Part shown: one piece after another, positions 1 to 9,167 of the stretch
Position numbering within the stretch: position 1 is the first letter of the stretch
Layout of the letters: each line of letters starts with the position of its first letter
The notes under the pieces: model-generated
Databases searched by the model: none
What the model saw: only the letters and a program-made list of their open reading frames with translations
What the model was told of the DNA's origin: nothing
Origin: Pyrinomonadaceae bacterium
GTDB taxonomy: Bacteria > Acidobacteriota > Blastocatellia > Pyrinomonadales > Pyrinomonadaceae
Length of the DNA stretch: 64,000 nt
Direction: 5' to 3'
NCBI GenBank assembly: GCA_014534425.1
Contig: JACVRN010000002.1
Location: 1 to 64,000 of the forward strand
Program-made: the position numbers and the translations under genes

Positions 1-737
1 CCTTCGACCTTGTCCTGACTTGAGAAGCAGAGGGCGAAGAGGTCTACTTCGCGGCGCAGGCCCTCGTCCAGGTTCGAGCGCGAGGCAAGCTTCACGGCTT
101 CCTTTGCCATGCGTAGGGCGACTGGGCTTTTCTCCGCGATGCGGTTCGCTATCTCCATAGTCTTTGCTTCGAGGTCTGCGGCGGGGACGACCATGTTTAC
201 CAGTCCCAGATTATAAGCGGTCTGCGCGTCTATGATGTCGCCCGTGAGAATCAATTCCATGGCTTTGCCTTCGCCTATGAGGCGCGTGAGGCGCTGTGTG
301 CCGCCGCCGCCCGGAATTATGCCGAGGTTGATTTCCGGCTGGCCGAAGGAAGCTTTGTCGCTCGCAATGCGTAGGTCGCAGGAGAGCGCAAGCTCGCAGC
401 CTCCGCCCAGGCAGTAGCCGTTGACCATGGCTATGACTGGCTTAGGGAAATTATCAATCGCCGTAAAGAGCGAGCGCCCTAGCATAACCTCGCGTTGTGT
501 GATGGCCGTGCGTCCCTGGAACTCGGCTATGTCCGCGCCCGCAACGAAAGCCTTGTCGCCCGCGCCCGTGAAGACGACTACGCGAATGGATTCATCAGTG
601 CTCAGTTCTTCAAGCACACTTGCGCCTTCTTCGCGCGTCTTGATGTTCAGTGCGTTTCGCTTTTCAGGACGATTGATGGTGATGATAGCGACGCGCTCGC
701 GCCGCTCGACCAGAAGAGTCTCGTAAGATTGCGTCAT
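1..737 (-). CDS. Enoyl-CoA hydratase/isomerase (crotonase family), C-terminus cut by window edge
   Basis: Reading the minus strand from an ATG at 737 gives an open frame of about 245 residues that runs off the window. It begins MTQSYETLLVERRERVAIIT and has the crotonase landmarks: the RPEKRNALN oxyanion-side motif near residue 25, AGADIAEF near residue 70, and the MVNGYCLGGGCELALSCD active-site block near residues 110-125. The family is usually about 260 residues, so only a short tail is missing. It probably hydrates 2-enoyl-CoA in fatty-acid or butyrate-type metabolism. It lies downstream of the 3-hydroxyacyl-CoA dehydrogenase gene, whose product acts on the next intermediate, with a PilZ gene between. 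Substrate range cannot be read from the sequence. Confidence 0.9.
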   Translation of the reverse strand, partial: MTQSYETLLVERRERVAIITINRPEKRNALNIKTREEGASVLEELSTDESIRVVVFTGAGDKAFVAGADIAEFQGRTAITQREVMLGRSLFTAIDNFPKPVIAMVNGYCLGGGCELALSCDLRIASDKASFGQPEINLGIIPGGGGTQRLTRLIGEGKAMELILTGDIIDAQTAYNLGLVNMVVPAADLEAKTMEIANRIAEKSPVALRMAKEAVKLASRSNLDEGLRREVDLFALCFSSQDKVE

Positions 738-777
738 CTTTATTACCTGCTCCGAATTAAGTTTTGATGAAGAGATG

Positions 778-1170
778 TTATTCAGGCGAGGAGGATTCGT
801 TCTCGGCGTCCGTGGCCGCGGGCTGTTCGTCTGCGACCCACGAGACGAAAAGGCGCAGCCAGTTTTCCGTAGGCTCGCTGATTGAGACGCCCACGCGCGC
901 AGTCCCGTAGATGGCTGGCGCGACACGCACAACGGTCGCAGTAACCTCTATGGGCGAGCCATCCGGTCGATGCGCGCGAATGTAGAGCCGCTCGCCGCGC
1001 GCCACCTTTTGATTGAGATGAAAGAGCGCGCCCGAAGTTGAGATGTCGTCCGTCTCAGTTGGCTCGCTCCAGGCCGCTCCGTCCTCGTCACGGCCAGAGA
1101 CAACGATGGCAAGCCGCAGCGCCATGCGTAGCGCAAACCGTCTCTCTTCGTTGTTCTGCGGTGTACTCAT
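778..1170 (-). CDS. PilZ domain protein (candidate c-di-GMP receptor)
   Basis: A 130-residue soluble protein made of little more than one PilZ fold. An RxxxR motif (RFALR) near residue 11 is followed about 30 residues later by DISTSGALF, which fits the D/N-x-S-x-x-G signature of c-di-GMP-binding PilZ domains. The C-terminal strand pattern GTARVGVSI also fits. It sits between two beta-oxidation-type genes on the same strand, about 40-60 bp from each. Spacing suggests co-transcription, but a functional link to those enzymes is only a guess. A GGDEF protein at 8190 could supply the ligand. Confidence 0.75.
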   Translation of the reverse strand: MSTPQNNEERRFALRMALRLAIVVSGRDEDGAAWSEPTETDDISTSGALFHLNQKVARGERLYIRAHRPDGSPIEVTATVVRVAPAIYGTARVGVSISEPTENWLRLFVSWVADEQPAATDAENESSSPE

Positions 1171-1229
1171 ATTAAATTAAGCAAGCTAGCCCGTGAAATA
1201 TTGACCGAAAAGCTCAGTGATAGCAACTC

Positions 1230-2132
1230 TTAAATGGATTCGTCTTTGTTCCAATGATAAAAGCCTTCGCCGCTCTTCTTGCCGAGTTTGCCTTCTTCGA
1301 CCATGCGGCGCAGTATTTCGGGCGGGCGAAAGTTTTCCGTTCCGAGCGTCTGGTGCAGGTACTCCGCTATGCGAAGGCGCACGTCCAGACCTACGAGGTC
1401 TGTCAGGCGCAGTGGCCCCATGGGGTGGTTGTAGCCTAACTCCATGGCCGTGTCTATGTCGCGTGCGCTCGCCACGCCCTGCTCCACCATTCGCATGGCT
1501 TCGAGGCCGAACGCAACGCCAAGGCGGCTGGAAGCGAAGCCCGGAACATCTCGCACGGTGATAGGCTCTTTCTTCATTCGGCGGCCTACCTCTCGCGCGG
1601 TCTCCAGAGTCCCTTCGCTCGTCTCGCGGCCCAAGACGATTTCAAGCAGCCTCATGATGTGTACGGGATTGAAGAAGTGCATCCCAATCACGCGCTCGGG
1701 GTGTTGCGAGGCTCTCGCAATCTCAGTGATGGAGAGCGAGGAGGTGTTGGTGGCGAAGATGAAAGCGCGGCCCGGTCGAAGCGCTTCGACCGAGCGCAGT
1801 ATCTCCTGCTTTAGCTCAAGCACTTCGGGCGCGGCTTCTATGAAGAGGTCTGCCCCCAGAGTTTCTTCCAGGTGCGTTGTGCCGCGCAATCGTTGCATCG
1901 CCAGGTCAAAATCTTCTTCCGTGAGCTTGCCGCGCTCTATGCCTTTGCGTATGTTGCGCTCGATTGATTGAACGCCGCGCCGAAGAGCGTCGCGTTCCAG
2001 GTCGCGCATCACTACGGGATAGCCTGCCAGCGCCGCGACCTGCGCTATGCCGTGGCCCATAGTGCCCGCGCCGAGTACGGCTATGGTCTCAATTTTTAGT
2101 GTGTCGGTCGGGGCTGTCTCTGTTGCGCTCAA
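1230..2132 (-). CDS. 3-hydroxyacyl-CoA (3-hydroxybutyryl-CoA) dehydrogenase
   Basis: A 300-residue NAD(P)-dependent dehydrogenase. The N-terminal Rossmann motif VLGAGTMGHGIAQVAA begins near residue 19. The catalytic-domain block MHFFNPVHIMRLLEIV follows near residue 150, then the C-terminal helical domain with DTAMELGYNHPMGPLRLTDL. Length and motif order match FadB-C-terminal/Hbd single-domain enzymes, which oxidise 3-hydroxyacyl-CoA to 3-ketoacyl-CoA. It is the first gene of a minus-strand set with PilZ and enoyl-CoA hydratase, matching two consecutive beta-oxidation steps. Whether it serves acetoacetyl-CoA reduction or fatty-acid oxidation cannot be decided here. Confidence 0.92.
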   Translation of the reverse strand: MSATETAPTDTLKIETIAVLGAGTMGHGIAQVAALAGYPVVMRDLERDALRRGVQSIERNIRKGIERGKLTEEDFDLAMQRLRGTTHLEETLGADLFIEAAPEVLELKQEILRSVEALRPGRAFIFATNTSSLSITEIARASQHPERVIGMHFFNPVHIMRLLEIVLGRETSEGTLETAREVGRRMKKEPITVRDVPGFASSRLGVAFGLEAMRMVEQGVASARDIDTAMELGYNHPMGPLRLTDLVGLDVRLRIAEYLHQTLGTENFRPPEILRRMVEEGKLGKKSGEGFYHWNKDESI

Positions 2133-2343
2133 GAAGATTTTCCGAAGTTGTCTCTGTTCTTTATAGCGCGGCGGGCCGCAACTGGAAAGACTTTAAATAG
2201 TGTCCGCCGGGTCGATATTCGACTACTTGTGCCTGTAGAAGTTATACTACACGCTGAACCGAAAAGGCTATAGTAGTCGCATACAAAAGCGCAAGAAATC
2301 TCTCAAGGTAAGCGTAAACGAAAAAGGAGACTGAACGGACGAG

Positions 2344-3426
2344 ATGGCGAAAGATTTGCTTCACAGGGACGTGGTGATTATAGGCTCCGGGCCAGCAGGG
2401 TTGACGGCGGCCATTTACGCTGCCCGCGCAGACCTTCAACCCCTGGTCATAGAAGGCCCGCAGCCCGGCGGACAACTAACTATCACGACCGAGGTGGAAA
2501 ACTATCCGGGCTTTTCCAAAGGCATACAGGGGCCGGAGTTGATGGAAGAGTTCCGCGAGCAGGCCAAGCGTTTCGGCACGGAGTTTCTAACCACATGGGT
2601 TCACGAAGCCGATTTAAGCAAGCGCCCCTTTCGTCTTGAAACCGACGAGCAGACCATACGAGCGGAAACGCTCATAGTCGCTTCCGGCGCATCTGCCAAG
2701 TGGCTTGGCATTCCGGGCGAAGCGCCCGCGCCCAACGGTCTGGGCGGCCTTGGCGTCTCCGCCTGCGCCACCTGCGACGGCTTCTTCTTCAAGGGCAAGC
2801 CGCTCGTCGTCGTAGGCGGCGGCGACACCGCAATGGAAGAGGCCACGTTCTTAACGCGCTACGCTTCGCGCGTCACGGTCGTTCATCGCCGCGACCAACT
2901 GCGCGCTTCAAAGATAATGCAGGAGAAGGCGTTCAAGAACGACAAGATTGATTTCATCTGGGACACAGGCGTCGAAGAAATCTTAGGCTCACCGGAGACG
3001 GGCGTGACGGGCGTGCGCCTGAAGAATTTGAAGACGGGTGAAGAGCGCGAGTTTCCGTGCGAAGGCGTCTTCGTGGCAATAGGCCACAAGCCCAACACGG
3101 ACATCTTTCGCGGCCAACTTGAGATGGACGAGATTGGCTACATCAAAACGAGCGGGCGCTCTATGGCTACGAACATCCCTGGCGTCTTCGCCTGCGGCGA
3201 CGCGCAGGACAACTTTTATCGTCAGGCTGTGACGGCAGCAGGCACAGGCTGCATGGCCGCCATAGACGCCGAGCGTTACCTGGACGACCTGCCTGTGCCC
3301 ACGCCCACAGGCGAAGAGATAACAATTGAAGGCGAGCGCATCACTGCCGACCACGAAAAAATAATCATGCCGGACGGCGAAGTCATCTCCAACGTGGCAG
3401 AGAAAGTTGCGACCGAGGGAGATTAA
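2344..3426 (+). CDS. trxB: Thioredoxin reductase
   Basis: A 360-residue flavoprotein that passes NADPH electrons to thioredoxin. The FAD-binding [16 protein letters not shown] is near residue 16. The redox motif CATC is at residues 141-144, and the NADPH-binding [12 protein letters not shown] follows near residue 160. The C-terminal FAD motif [21 protein letters not shown] is also present. It is about 40 residues longer than typical TrxB because of an acidic C-terminal tail after the last FAD motif. The start is an ATG with a purine-rich AAAGGAGACTG upstream. It is monocistronic, diverging from the dehydrogenase gene. Two thioredoxin-fold proteins near 31-32 kb look exported and are not obvious direct partners. 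Confidence 0.95.
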   Translation: MAKDLLHRDVVIIGSGPAGLTAAIYAARADLQPLVIEGPQPGGQLTITTEVENYPGFSKGIQGPELMEEFREQAKRFGTEFLTTWVHEADLSKRPFRLETDEQTIRAETLIVASGASAKWLGIPGEAPAPNGLGGLGVSACATCDGFFFKGKPLVVVGGGDTAMEEATFLTRYASRVTVVHRRDQLRASKIMQEKAFKNDKIDFIWDTGVEEILGSPETGVTGVRLKNLKTGEEREFPCEGVFVAIGHKPNTDIFRGQLEMDEIGYIKTSGRSMATNIPGVFACGDAQDNFYRQAVTAAGTGCMAAIDAERYLDDLPVPTPTGEEITIEGERITADHEKIIMPDGEVISNVAEKVATEGD

Positions 3427-3492
3427 AGCGAAAGTCCAAAGGGTGAATGAGCAGCCGGAAAGAGCGGCTCAATAAATCTGCTAAAACGGCAA

Positions 3493-4215
3493 TTAATTAC
3501 AGCATTTGCCGGGCTGAGGCCATTCTCTGGAGAGCTTACGCGCCTCTTTAAGGAACGTCTCTTTGTCTTTACCCTTAAGCTGCTTCTTTACGGGGTCGGT
3601 TTCTCTGGCCTGAGATATAACGCCTGAACCGTCATCCAATAACTCTGTCATTCCTTGTGGCCCTGCTGTTAAATCATAAACAGGACTTCTAGCCGGGTAA
3701 AGGCTTAGATACAGGGCATAAGTTTTGCCGTGAACCATTTTCTTGAAGCCGGGTGTCACAATCTCAGCCGTCGTTCCGTCCTCGAACTTAACTTTACCGC
3801 CCAACAAAGCTACCTTAATAGTATCACCTGACTGAATATTCCCCTTAAGCACTTCCTTCACGACCACGTCATATTCAGTTACAATCAACTGGTTATTCGC
3901 GGCAAGCTTACATTCATTCTTCACTGGAACGCCAAGAATCACAGCTTCACTGCTCAGGGTGAGTTTCTCAAGATCAAGACTCAGCCAGTCCGGGTTAGGG
4001 TCAACGACCTGAACGTAATCCCCCTTAATTTTCGCAGCCCCCTTCAATCCCGCACGCCGTAACGCATCAATCACTGCACGCTGCTCTTCGTATGTGACTT
4101 CCTGCGACTTCTCTACAGGTTTCTTCTGTGCCTGTGCGAAAACTAACGTCGCTATAATTCCAGCCGCAAGCAACGTGAAAGACAAGGCGCGTTTTCCGAA
4201 AGCTTGACCTCTCAT
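3493..4215 (-). CDS. Exported protein of unknown function
   Basis: About 240 residues from the ATG at 4215, chosen because a strong GGGGGAAGGG ribosome-binding sequence precedes it; the open frame extends to 4287. The N-terminus MRGQAFGKRALSFTLLAAG and following residues form a signal peptide ending near FAQAQ. The rest is a mixed alpha/beta domain with no motif I can assign, ending in PQPGKCCN. It lies just downstream, on the same strand, of the matrixin remnant. I do not recognise the family. Confidence 0.6.
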   Translation of the reverse strand: MRGQAFGKRALSFTLLAAGIIATLVFAQAQKKPVEKSQEVTYEEQRAVIDALRRAGLKGAAKIKGDYVQVVDPNPDWLSLDLEKLTLSSEAVILGVPVKNECKLAANNQLIVTEYDVVVKEVLKGNIQSGDTIKVALLGGKVKFEDGTTAEIVTPGFKKMVHGKTYALYLSLYPARSPVYDLTAGPQGMTELLDDGSGVISQARETDPVKKQLKGKDKETFLKEARKLSREWPQPGKCCN

Positions 4216-4268
4216 CAGCCCTTCCCCCTTCTCAATACGAATTTCCCTCAACGCATTCTTCAACTCTA

Positions 4269-4863
4269 TTAATAGCAGCCCGCCCACTCTGACCGATAAC
4301 CCGTGATGTCTCCCTCGCTATTATAAATAGCGACAAACCTGTAATGATCCAAACAAGGCCCGCTCCCCGTCGGCGTAGGCGTCGGCGTTGCATGAAGAGA
4401 AGTGCAAAAGCCCGGAAAACAGTCTGCAACGTCTTGGGCGTCAGAGGCTGTAACGTTAGTAGCGCCCGCAGGCGACGCACAATCTTCACCTTGTTTCATG
4501 ATTGTCGCCGTCGTAGTATGGCCCAAGCCAAGGAAGTGTCCGATTTCATGCATCATAACGGCGGCAAATTCGTCGTCACCCATAAATAGGTTCCGATTAC
4601 GCAACGTTAATCCCCAGTATATAGTCCCCGCAACCGTAAAGGTTTGAGCGCAACCGGAAGTTCCTCCTGGTGATTCATCCTCAGTATAAGAGATTGTGAG
4701 ATCGGCGGATGTCCCGGCGGGGGCGGCTACAAATACTACTTCAGTCGTGTGCATTCCACGCGTCCAGCGCCCTCTGAATTAATGCCTGCTCGCGCTCGAA
4801 GCCGACCTGCATACTGACCGTAATGTAAACCTTGCCGTCAGCAGCGCGCCTTACTGCATATCA
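4269..4863 (-). pseudogene. Matrixin-type zinc metalloprotease, frameshifted and N-terminally degraded
   Basis: The intact part (161 residues from an ATG at 4754) carries the metzincin zinc motif HEIGHFLGLGH followed by a Met-turn-like TATIM. That part starts directly after an in-frame stop and lacks a signal peptide. In the adjacent minus-strand frame, immediately upstream (about 4755-4860), the sequence encodes DGKVYITVSMQVGF and then EREQALIQRALDAWNAH before a stop. This resembles the expected N-terminal half of a matrixin, with a strand and then an AxxAxxxWN helix. The two halves join across roughly 4749-4757, implying a one-base frameshift. Further upstream another stop (4861-4863) and no signal peptide are seen. 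A sequencing error could explain the frameshift but not the missing N-terminus. Confidence 0.7.
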
Positions 4864-5016
4864 CCGATCGGTAAATCCTATCCAGGCACTCGCCTGCCAA
4901 ATGGCATAACAGGCGTATTAGCTGCATGCCGTTGTTAGATACCACGCTTCAGATACAATGAGCCAAACACATAGACACTCAGAGCAACGAAAGGGGTAGA
5001 TACACCTAGCTGTCAT

Positions 5017-5469
5017 TTACAGGAGCACGATTGAATCATCCGTCTTGCGGCGCTGTGCGGAGGGGCGCGGCTCCTCTTGCTGCTGCTCTTCGGAGCGTAG
5101 TTGCGGGCAGGCTTCGCAGTAAGAGCCTTGGCGCTGCTTTCTGTCTTCACAGCTATTGCAGTCTAGGGTTTCGCCCAGAAGCCTCAGCGCGTCCAGGAAG
5201 GGAAGCAGTCGGCGGCCTCTTTCCGTCAGAAAGTACTCTACGTGTGGGGGGCTGCCGCCGAAGTCGCGCCGCTCTATCAGAGAGTCGCGCTCCATGTCGC
5301 GCAGGCGTCCGACCAGCGTGCGGCTGCTGATGGGATGAAGCGTCGCCAGAAGCTCCGTCGTGCGGCGCGCTCCCGTAGAGAGGTCGCGCACCACAAGCAT
5401 AGTCCACTTGTCTCCGACAAGCTGCAAAGCGCCCGTCACAGGACATCCATCGCCTTCACGTCGTCGCAC
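5017..5469 (-). CDS. HxlR-family winged-helix transcriptional regulator with a four-cysteine tail
   Basis: A 150-residue protein. Residues 1-105 form an HxlR DNA-binding domain: CPVTGALQLVGDKWTMLVV, then SSRTLVGRLRDMERDSLI as recognition helix and wing. The single Cys before PV near residue 9 is the position used for redox sensing in HypR/YodB relatives. Unlike typical family members of about 110 residues, it has a C-terminal extension with CNSC, ten residues, then CEAC, followed by a Gln/Glu-rich tail. The CxxC-x10-CxxC layout suggests Zn or Fe-S binding. It is transcribed divergently from the kinase gene at 5774. Its targets are unknown. Confidence 0.85.
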   Translation of the reverse strand: MRRREGDGCPVTGALQLVGDKWTMLVVRDLSTGARRTTELLATLHPISSRTLVGRLRDMERDSLIERRDFGGSPPHVEYFLTERGRRLLPFLDALRLLGETLDCNSCEDRKQRQGSYCEACPQLRSEEQQQEEPRPSAQRRKTDDSIVLL

Positions 5470-5773
5470 GATTCGCGTCGCCTCCTTTTTTGATAGCCCT
5501 CAAGGCGGCCAGCCGTCGGCCTTCAGCATAAAATCCCGTGAATTATTAAATAACAGAGTCTATGTATTATGGCTAGAAGCGAGTTTTTCCGGCTGACTGC
5601 GCGCAAAGCTTATCATAAAGAAGCGGGGCGCGTGGCCCAAAACTGATTTGACTTATGCTTGAAATGCGATATTGTGGCATCCCTAAGGTTCTCTGACACC
5701 TGCGATTTCGCTTTCTTCAGTAGAGGCATTGGGGTAAACGCCGTCTTCGCCTTGCCGCCGGAAGCTTGTCCAA
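5470..5773. other. Divergent promoter region between HxlR regulator and histidine kinase
   Basis: A 304-bp gap without a credible gene. Its centre, around 5535-5570, is AT-rich and includes an ATTATTAAATAA stretch; a plausible plus-strand promoter lies at 5648-5675. No long repeat or hairpin was noticed. It could hold the HxlR autoregulatory site, but no clear dyad was identified. Confidence 0.4.
5648..5675 (+). promoter_or_regulatory. Candidate sigma-70-type promoter for the histidine kinase
   Basis: TTGACT at 5648-5653, a 16-bp spacer, then TATTGT at 5670-5675, about 100 bp before the ATG at 5774. The match is by eye only. Confidence 0.35.
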
Positions 5774-8170
5774 ATGCCGCGACCCGCGATGAAAAGGACT
5801 GGAACAGATTCACAAGCTGATGAGCACAAGCGCGCTGTCCAGACCGCTCATGTGCTGCCACAAATAGCGCAACTGGCGCGGGAGTTGAACAACGCCGAAC
5901 CTCTGTCCGAGAGTTTCCGCCTGGCATTCGACGCGCTCTCAAAGCTCTTCTGCGCGGACGCGTTTCGCGCGACCACAAGCGCGGGCGAAGACCGCCAGCA
6001 GCTTTGCGCCACGCTGGAGCGCGAAGGGCAATTCACGTTTCTGACGGACGGGGAAGCGGCGCGCGTCTCGCACACCATGCTTGAGCGCGCAGCACGCCGC
6101 CTTGCGCCCGTCATCTTTAACAACGCGCAGGCCGAGTTGACCAGCTCGGAGCTTCTCATCTCGCTCGTCAGCGCGGGCGCGCAATCCATCTTGTGCGCGC
6201 CGCTCGTCACGGAAGCGAAAGTCACGGGCATGATTATCATTAGCGCAGAGCGCGCCGGGGCCTTCAACGAATTCGACATGGAAGTCGCGGGAACGATTGC
6301 TTCCTTGCTAGCGGCCACGACTTCGCGTATAGCGTCTTCGGAGACGGCCACGGGCGCGCACGAGCGAGAGGCTGCGCGCCGCCGCGAAGAGACTTTCATA
6401 GAGCAGTTGCTTTTAGGAGCGCGCAACGCGCCCGACTTTGACCGCTTCATACAGCACACGATTGACACTCTGGCACGCGCTCTTCCTTCAAGCTTCGTGG
6501 TGCTTCGCACAGTCTCTTTCGGGCGGCCTGAGCCTGTCATGCGCGCATGGACTCCGGGGCACGACCGACCGCCGCTTGAGATTCACGCGCCCGTCTCTAA
6601 GATGGAGCGCATAGTTTACACGGAGCAGCGACCCGTGACGGTCGAGAACATGCGCGAAGAGAGCAGTAATAGCGTAGCATCTGCGGGCGCGAGCCAGGAG
6701 ATGCGCCCGCTTACGGAACGCCTCGGCGCTCGCTCGCTGGTTCTGGCACCAGTAGTTTACGGAGGGCAGACGCTCGCGGCCATTGGCCTGGTCGAATCCG
6801 ACTCGCAGCGCCAATGGACGCACGAAGAGCAGTCGCTACTGATGCGCGTTGCAGGAAGCATTGCGCCGCTCATATTGAACTCGCAGCTACACGCGCGCCT
6901 TCGCTCTTACGTCGAAGACCTTTTGACGCTGCTACGCCTGGTTTCAGATGTTGAGACGGAAGCTCATCTTGACCGCTCTCTGCGCGCAGTGCTCGATTCG
7001 TGGTCGAAGCTTTCGAGCGCGGACGCCTCTGCGGTTCTCAAGTGGGATGACGAAGCGCAAACGCTGCGCCTTGCTGCATCAAAGCAGCTTCCGACGGGAA
7101 TTCTTGAGCGGTATACGCAAGGCGTGACGCTGGAAGACCCTGTCTGCGGTCTTGCGGCGAAGCGGCGCGTGGGCGTCGTGGCAGACCTCGCTAGCGAAGC
7201 CCGCGCGGCAGACCTTCACGCAGCAGTGCGCTGGTCAGGGCTTAGAGGCGCGTGGGCCACGCCCATCCTGGGCCAGGGCAATCGCCTGTTCGGCGTCGTC
7301 ATCACCTTCGCGCGCCTCGTCGCGGAAGTATCGGCGGACGAGCAGCGTCTCGCAGACCTCTACGCGCGGCTCATGGGCATAGCTATGCAGAACATGGAGC
7401 GCAGCCGGGAGGGGCGCACACGACTCCTCGCGGCGCAACAGATGGAAGAGCGCGTGCGCCAGCTAGACCAGCACAAGATGGAATTCATGTCGCTCATCTC
7501 TCACGAGATGCGTACGCCCCTGAACGCCATCATAGGCTACGCGCAGATGCTCAAGGACGGCTTTTCCGGCGAACTCAACGAGCAGCAGCGCGCAGACGTT
7601 CAAACCATAGCCGACAGCGCAGACCGACTGCTCAGCATGGTAGAAGAAACCCTTGACCTTGCGCGCATAGACACTGAGCGCTTCCCGGTCTTCATGGACA
7701 CAGTGGCCTTCGACGATGTGGTCAGGCGCGCTGTCGCAAGCGTACGCACTCTCGCGGAAGCCAAAGGCTTAGGCATCACCGTTCACATCTCCGAAGAGGC
7801 TCCTGTGATTCGCACTGACCCTGAGCGCGTACGTCAAATCTTGACGAGCCTCTTGTCGAATGCAGTCAAGTTCACGGAAGCAGGCTCTATTCAAGTAGAA
7901 GTCGAGCGCGATACGTCGGGCGGCGTGCAGATAAGCGTGCACGACACGGGCATAGGCTTTGACGCTTCGGCCTTCCCGCAAATCTTTGAAGAGTTCCGGC
8001 AACTGGACGCCTCCAACACTCGCGTTCACGGCGGAAGCGGCCTCGGCCTGGCCGTTTCTAAACGATTAGTCGAGCGCCTCGGCGGACAAATCGGCGTCAA
8101 CTCCAAGCCCGGCGAAGGCTCCACCTTCTGGTTCCGCCTCCCGCCCGAAATCCCCGACGCCGATGTATAA
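5774..8170 (+). CDS. Multi-GAF sensor histidine kinase
   Basis: A 798-residue cytoplasmic kinase without membrane segments. About three GAF-like sensor domains occupy roughly residues 20-190, 210-370 and 385-540. A coiled linker and the HisKA domain follow, with the phosphoacceptor block [18 protein letters not shown] (His near residue 577). The HATPase domain has the N box [14 protein letters not shown]1 DTGIGFD and G2 [13 protein letters not shown]. It probably autophosphorylates in response to a small ligand or redox signal. It is 19 bp upstream of the response regulator-GGDEF gene, its likely partner. The start is uncertain because two ATGs lie five codons apart and neither has a strong ribosome-binding site. 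Confidence 0.9.
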   Translation: MPRPAMKRTGTDSQADEHKRAVQTAHVLPQIAQLARELNNAEPLSESFRLAFDALSKLFCADAFRATTSAGEDRQQLCATLEREGQFTFLTDGEAARVSHTMLERAARRLAPVIFNNAQAELTSSELLISLVSAGAQSILCAPLVTEAKVTGMIIISAERAGAFNEFDMEVAGTIASLLAATTSRIASSETATGAHEREAARRREETFIEQLLLGARNAPDFDRFIQHTIDTLARALPSSFVVLRTVSFGRPEPVMRAWTPGHDRPPLEIHAPVSKMERIVYTEQRPVTVENMREESSNSVASAGASQEMRPLTERLGARSLVLAPVVYGGQTLAAIGLVESDSQRQWTHEEQSLLMRVAGSIAPLILNSQLHARLRSYVEDLLTLLRLVSDVETEAHLDRSLRAVLDSWSKLSSADASAVLKWDDEAQTLRLAASKQLPTGILERYTQGVTLEDPVCGLAAKRRVGVVADLASEARAADLHAAVRWSGLRGAWATPILGQGNRLFGVVITFARLVAEVSADEQRLADLYARLMGIAMQNMERSREGRTRLLAAQQMEERVRQLDQHKMEFMSLISHEMRTPLNAIIGYAQMLKDGFSGELNEQQRADVQTIADSADRLLSMVEETLDLARIDTERFPVFMDTVAFDDVVRRAVASVRTLAEAKGLGITVHISEEAPVIRTDPERVRQILTSLLSNAVKFTEAGSIQVEVERDTSGGVQISVHDTGIGFDASAFPQIFEEFRQLDASNTRVHGGSGLGLAVSKRLVERLGGQIGVNSKPGEGSTFWFRLPPEIPDADV

Positions 8171-8189
8171 ATTCTAAGGTTATTCTCTT

Positions 8190-9137
8190 ATGGTTGATGG
8201 TTTGGATAAGAGTTCTTCGACTATTCTTGTGGCTGATGACGAGCCGATTAATCGCGCGTTGATTCAGCGCAGGCTTGAGCGCGCGGGTTATCGCGTGATT
8301 ACTGCACAGAACGGGCGCGAGGCAGTGGAAAAGGCTCGCGCAGAGCGGCCCGACCTTGTGATACTGGACGTGATGATGCCCGTCATGGACGGTCTTGAGG
8401 CGTGCCAGTTGATTAAGGCCGACGACCTTGTGCGAGACACGCCCGTCATCTTTCTTTCCGCGCGTGACGAGACGGAAGTTAAAGTGAGCGGCCTCTCTTT
8501 GGGCGCGAACGATTACATCAGCAAGCCCTTCAAGGCCGAAGAACTGCTGGCGCGCGTCTACGTTGCGCTTCGCTTGAAGCACGAGCGCGACCTACTACGC
8601 AGGCGTGCCGAAGAAGCTGTCATGCGCGCCGACGTGGCGCAGGAACGAGCCATGACGGACGCGCTCACGGGCCTGCTCAACCGTTACGGCCTACAGCACA
8701 TCCTCGCGCGAGAGATGTCGGAGACGCGCCGTTACAATCGCCCGCTCTCATGCCTGATGATTGACCTTGACCACTTCAAATCGGTCAACGACCTACAGGG
8801 CCACGCCGCAGGCGACGTTGCGCTTCAGCAGGTCGCAACCGTCTTGACAGACAACGTGCGCGGCTCCGACGTTGTCTTCCGCTACGGCGGCGAAGAGTTC
8901 CTAGTTCTCCTGCCCGAAACAGATTTAGAAGGCGCAATCAGCCTCGCGGAAAAGATTCGACACGCCGCGCACTCGCGCTCCTTTGGCGACGGCGAGCGCG
9001 TCTTCCCTCTCACCCTCAGCGCAGGCGCAGCCACCCTCTGGGACAACGAATCCGGCAATGACATGATAGCCCGCGCAGACATGGCCCTCTATCAAGCCAA
9101 AGAACAGGGCCGCAACCGCGTCGAAGCCGCGAGGTAG
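8190..9137 (+). CDS. Response regulator with GGDEF output (diguanylate cyclase)
   Basis: A 315-residue REC-GGDEF protein. The receiver domain has the acidic pair VADDE near residues 14-18, the phosphoacceptor Asp60 in VILDVMMPVMDG, and the Lys of SKPF near residue 113. A short helical linker leads to the GGDEF domain, with DALTGLLNRYG near residue 155. The active site is GGEEF at residues 233-237. The RGSD five residues before it is a canonical inhibitory I-site (RxxD), so product feedback is expected. It likely makes c-di-GMP when phosphorylated by the upstream kinase. A short copy of its 3' end recurs at 10457. Confidence 0.93.
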   Translation: MVDGLDKSSSTILVADDEPINRALIQRRLERAGYRVITAQNGREAVEKARAERPDLVILDVMMPVMDGLEACQLIKADDLVRDTPVIFLSARDETEVKVSGLSLGANDYISKPFKAEELLARVYVALRLKHERDLLRRRAEEAVMRADVAQERAMTDALTGLLNRYGLQHILAREMSETRRYNRPLSCLMIDLDHFKSVNDLQGHAAGDVALQQVATVLTDNVRGSDVVFRYGGEEFLVLLPETDLEGAISLAEKIRHAAHSRSFGDGERVFPLTLSAGAATLWDNESGNDMIARADMALYQAKEQGRNRVEAAR

Positions 9138-9167
9138 AAAAAGAGAGGGGATTTAGCTTAACTGCGG

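Noticed and set aside
4897-4937. GGCATAAC and GTTAGAT pair resembling attC core boxes downstream of the HxlR gene
   Set aside because: Only about 40 bp apart, too short for an attC, and no L-box pairing; probably part of a small hairpin region.
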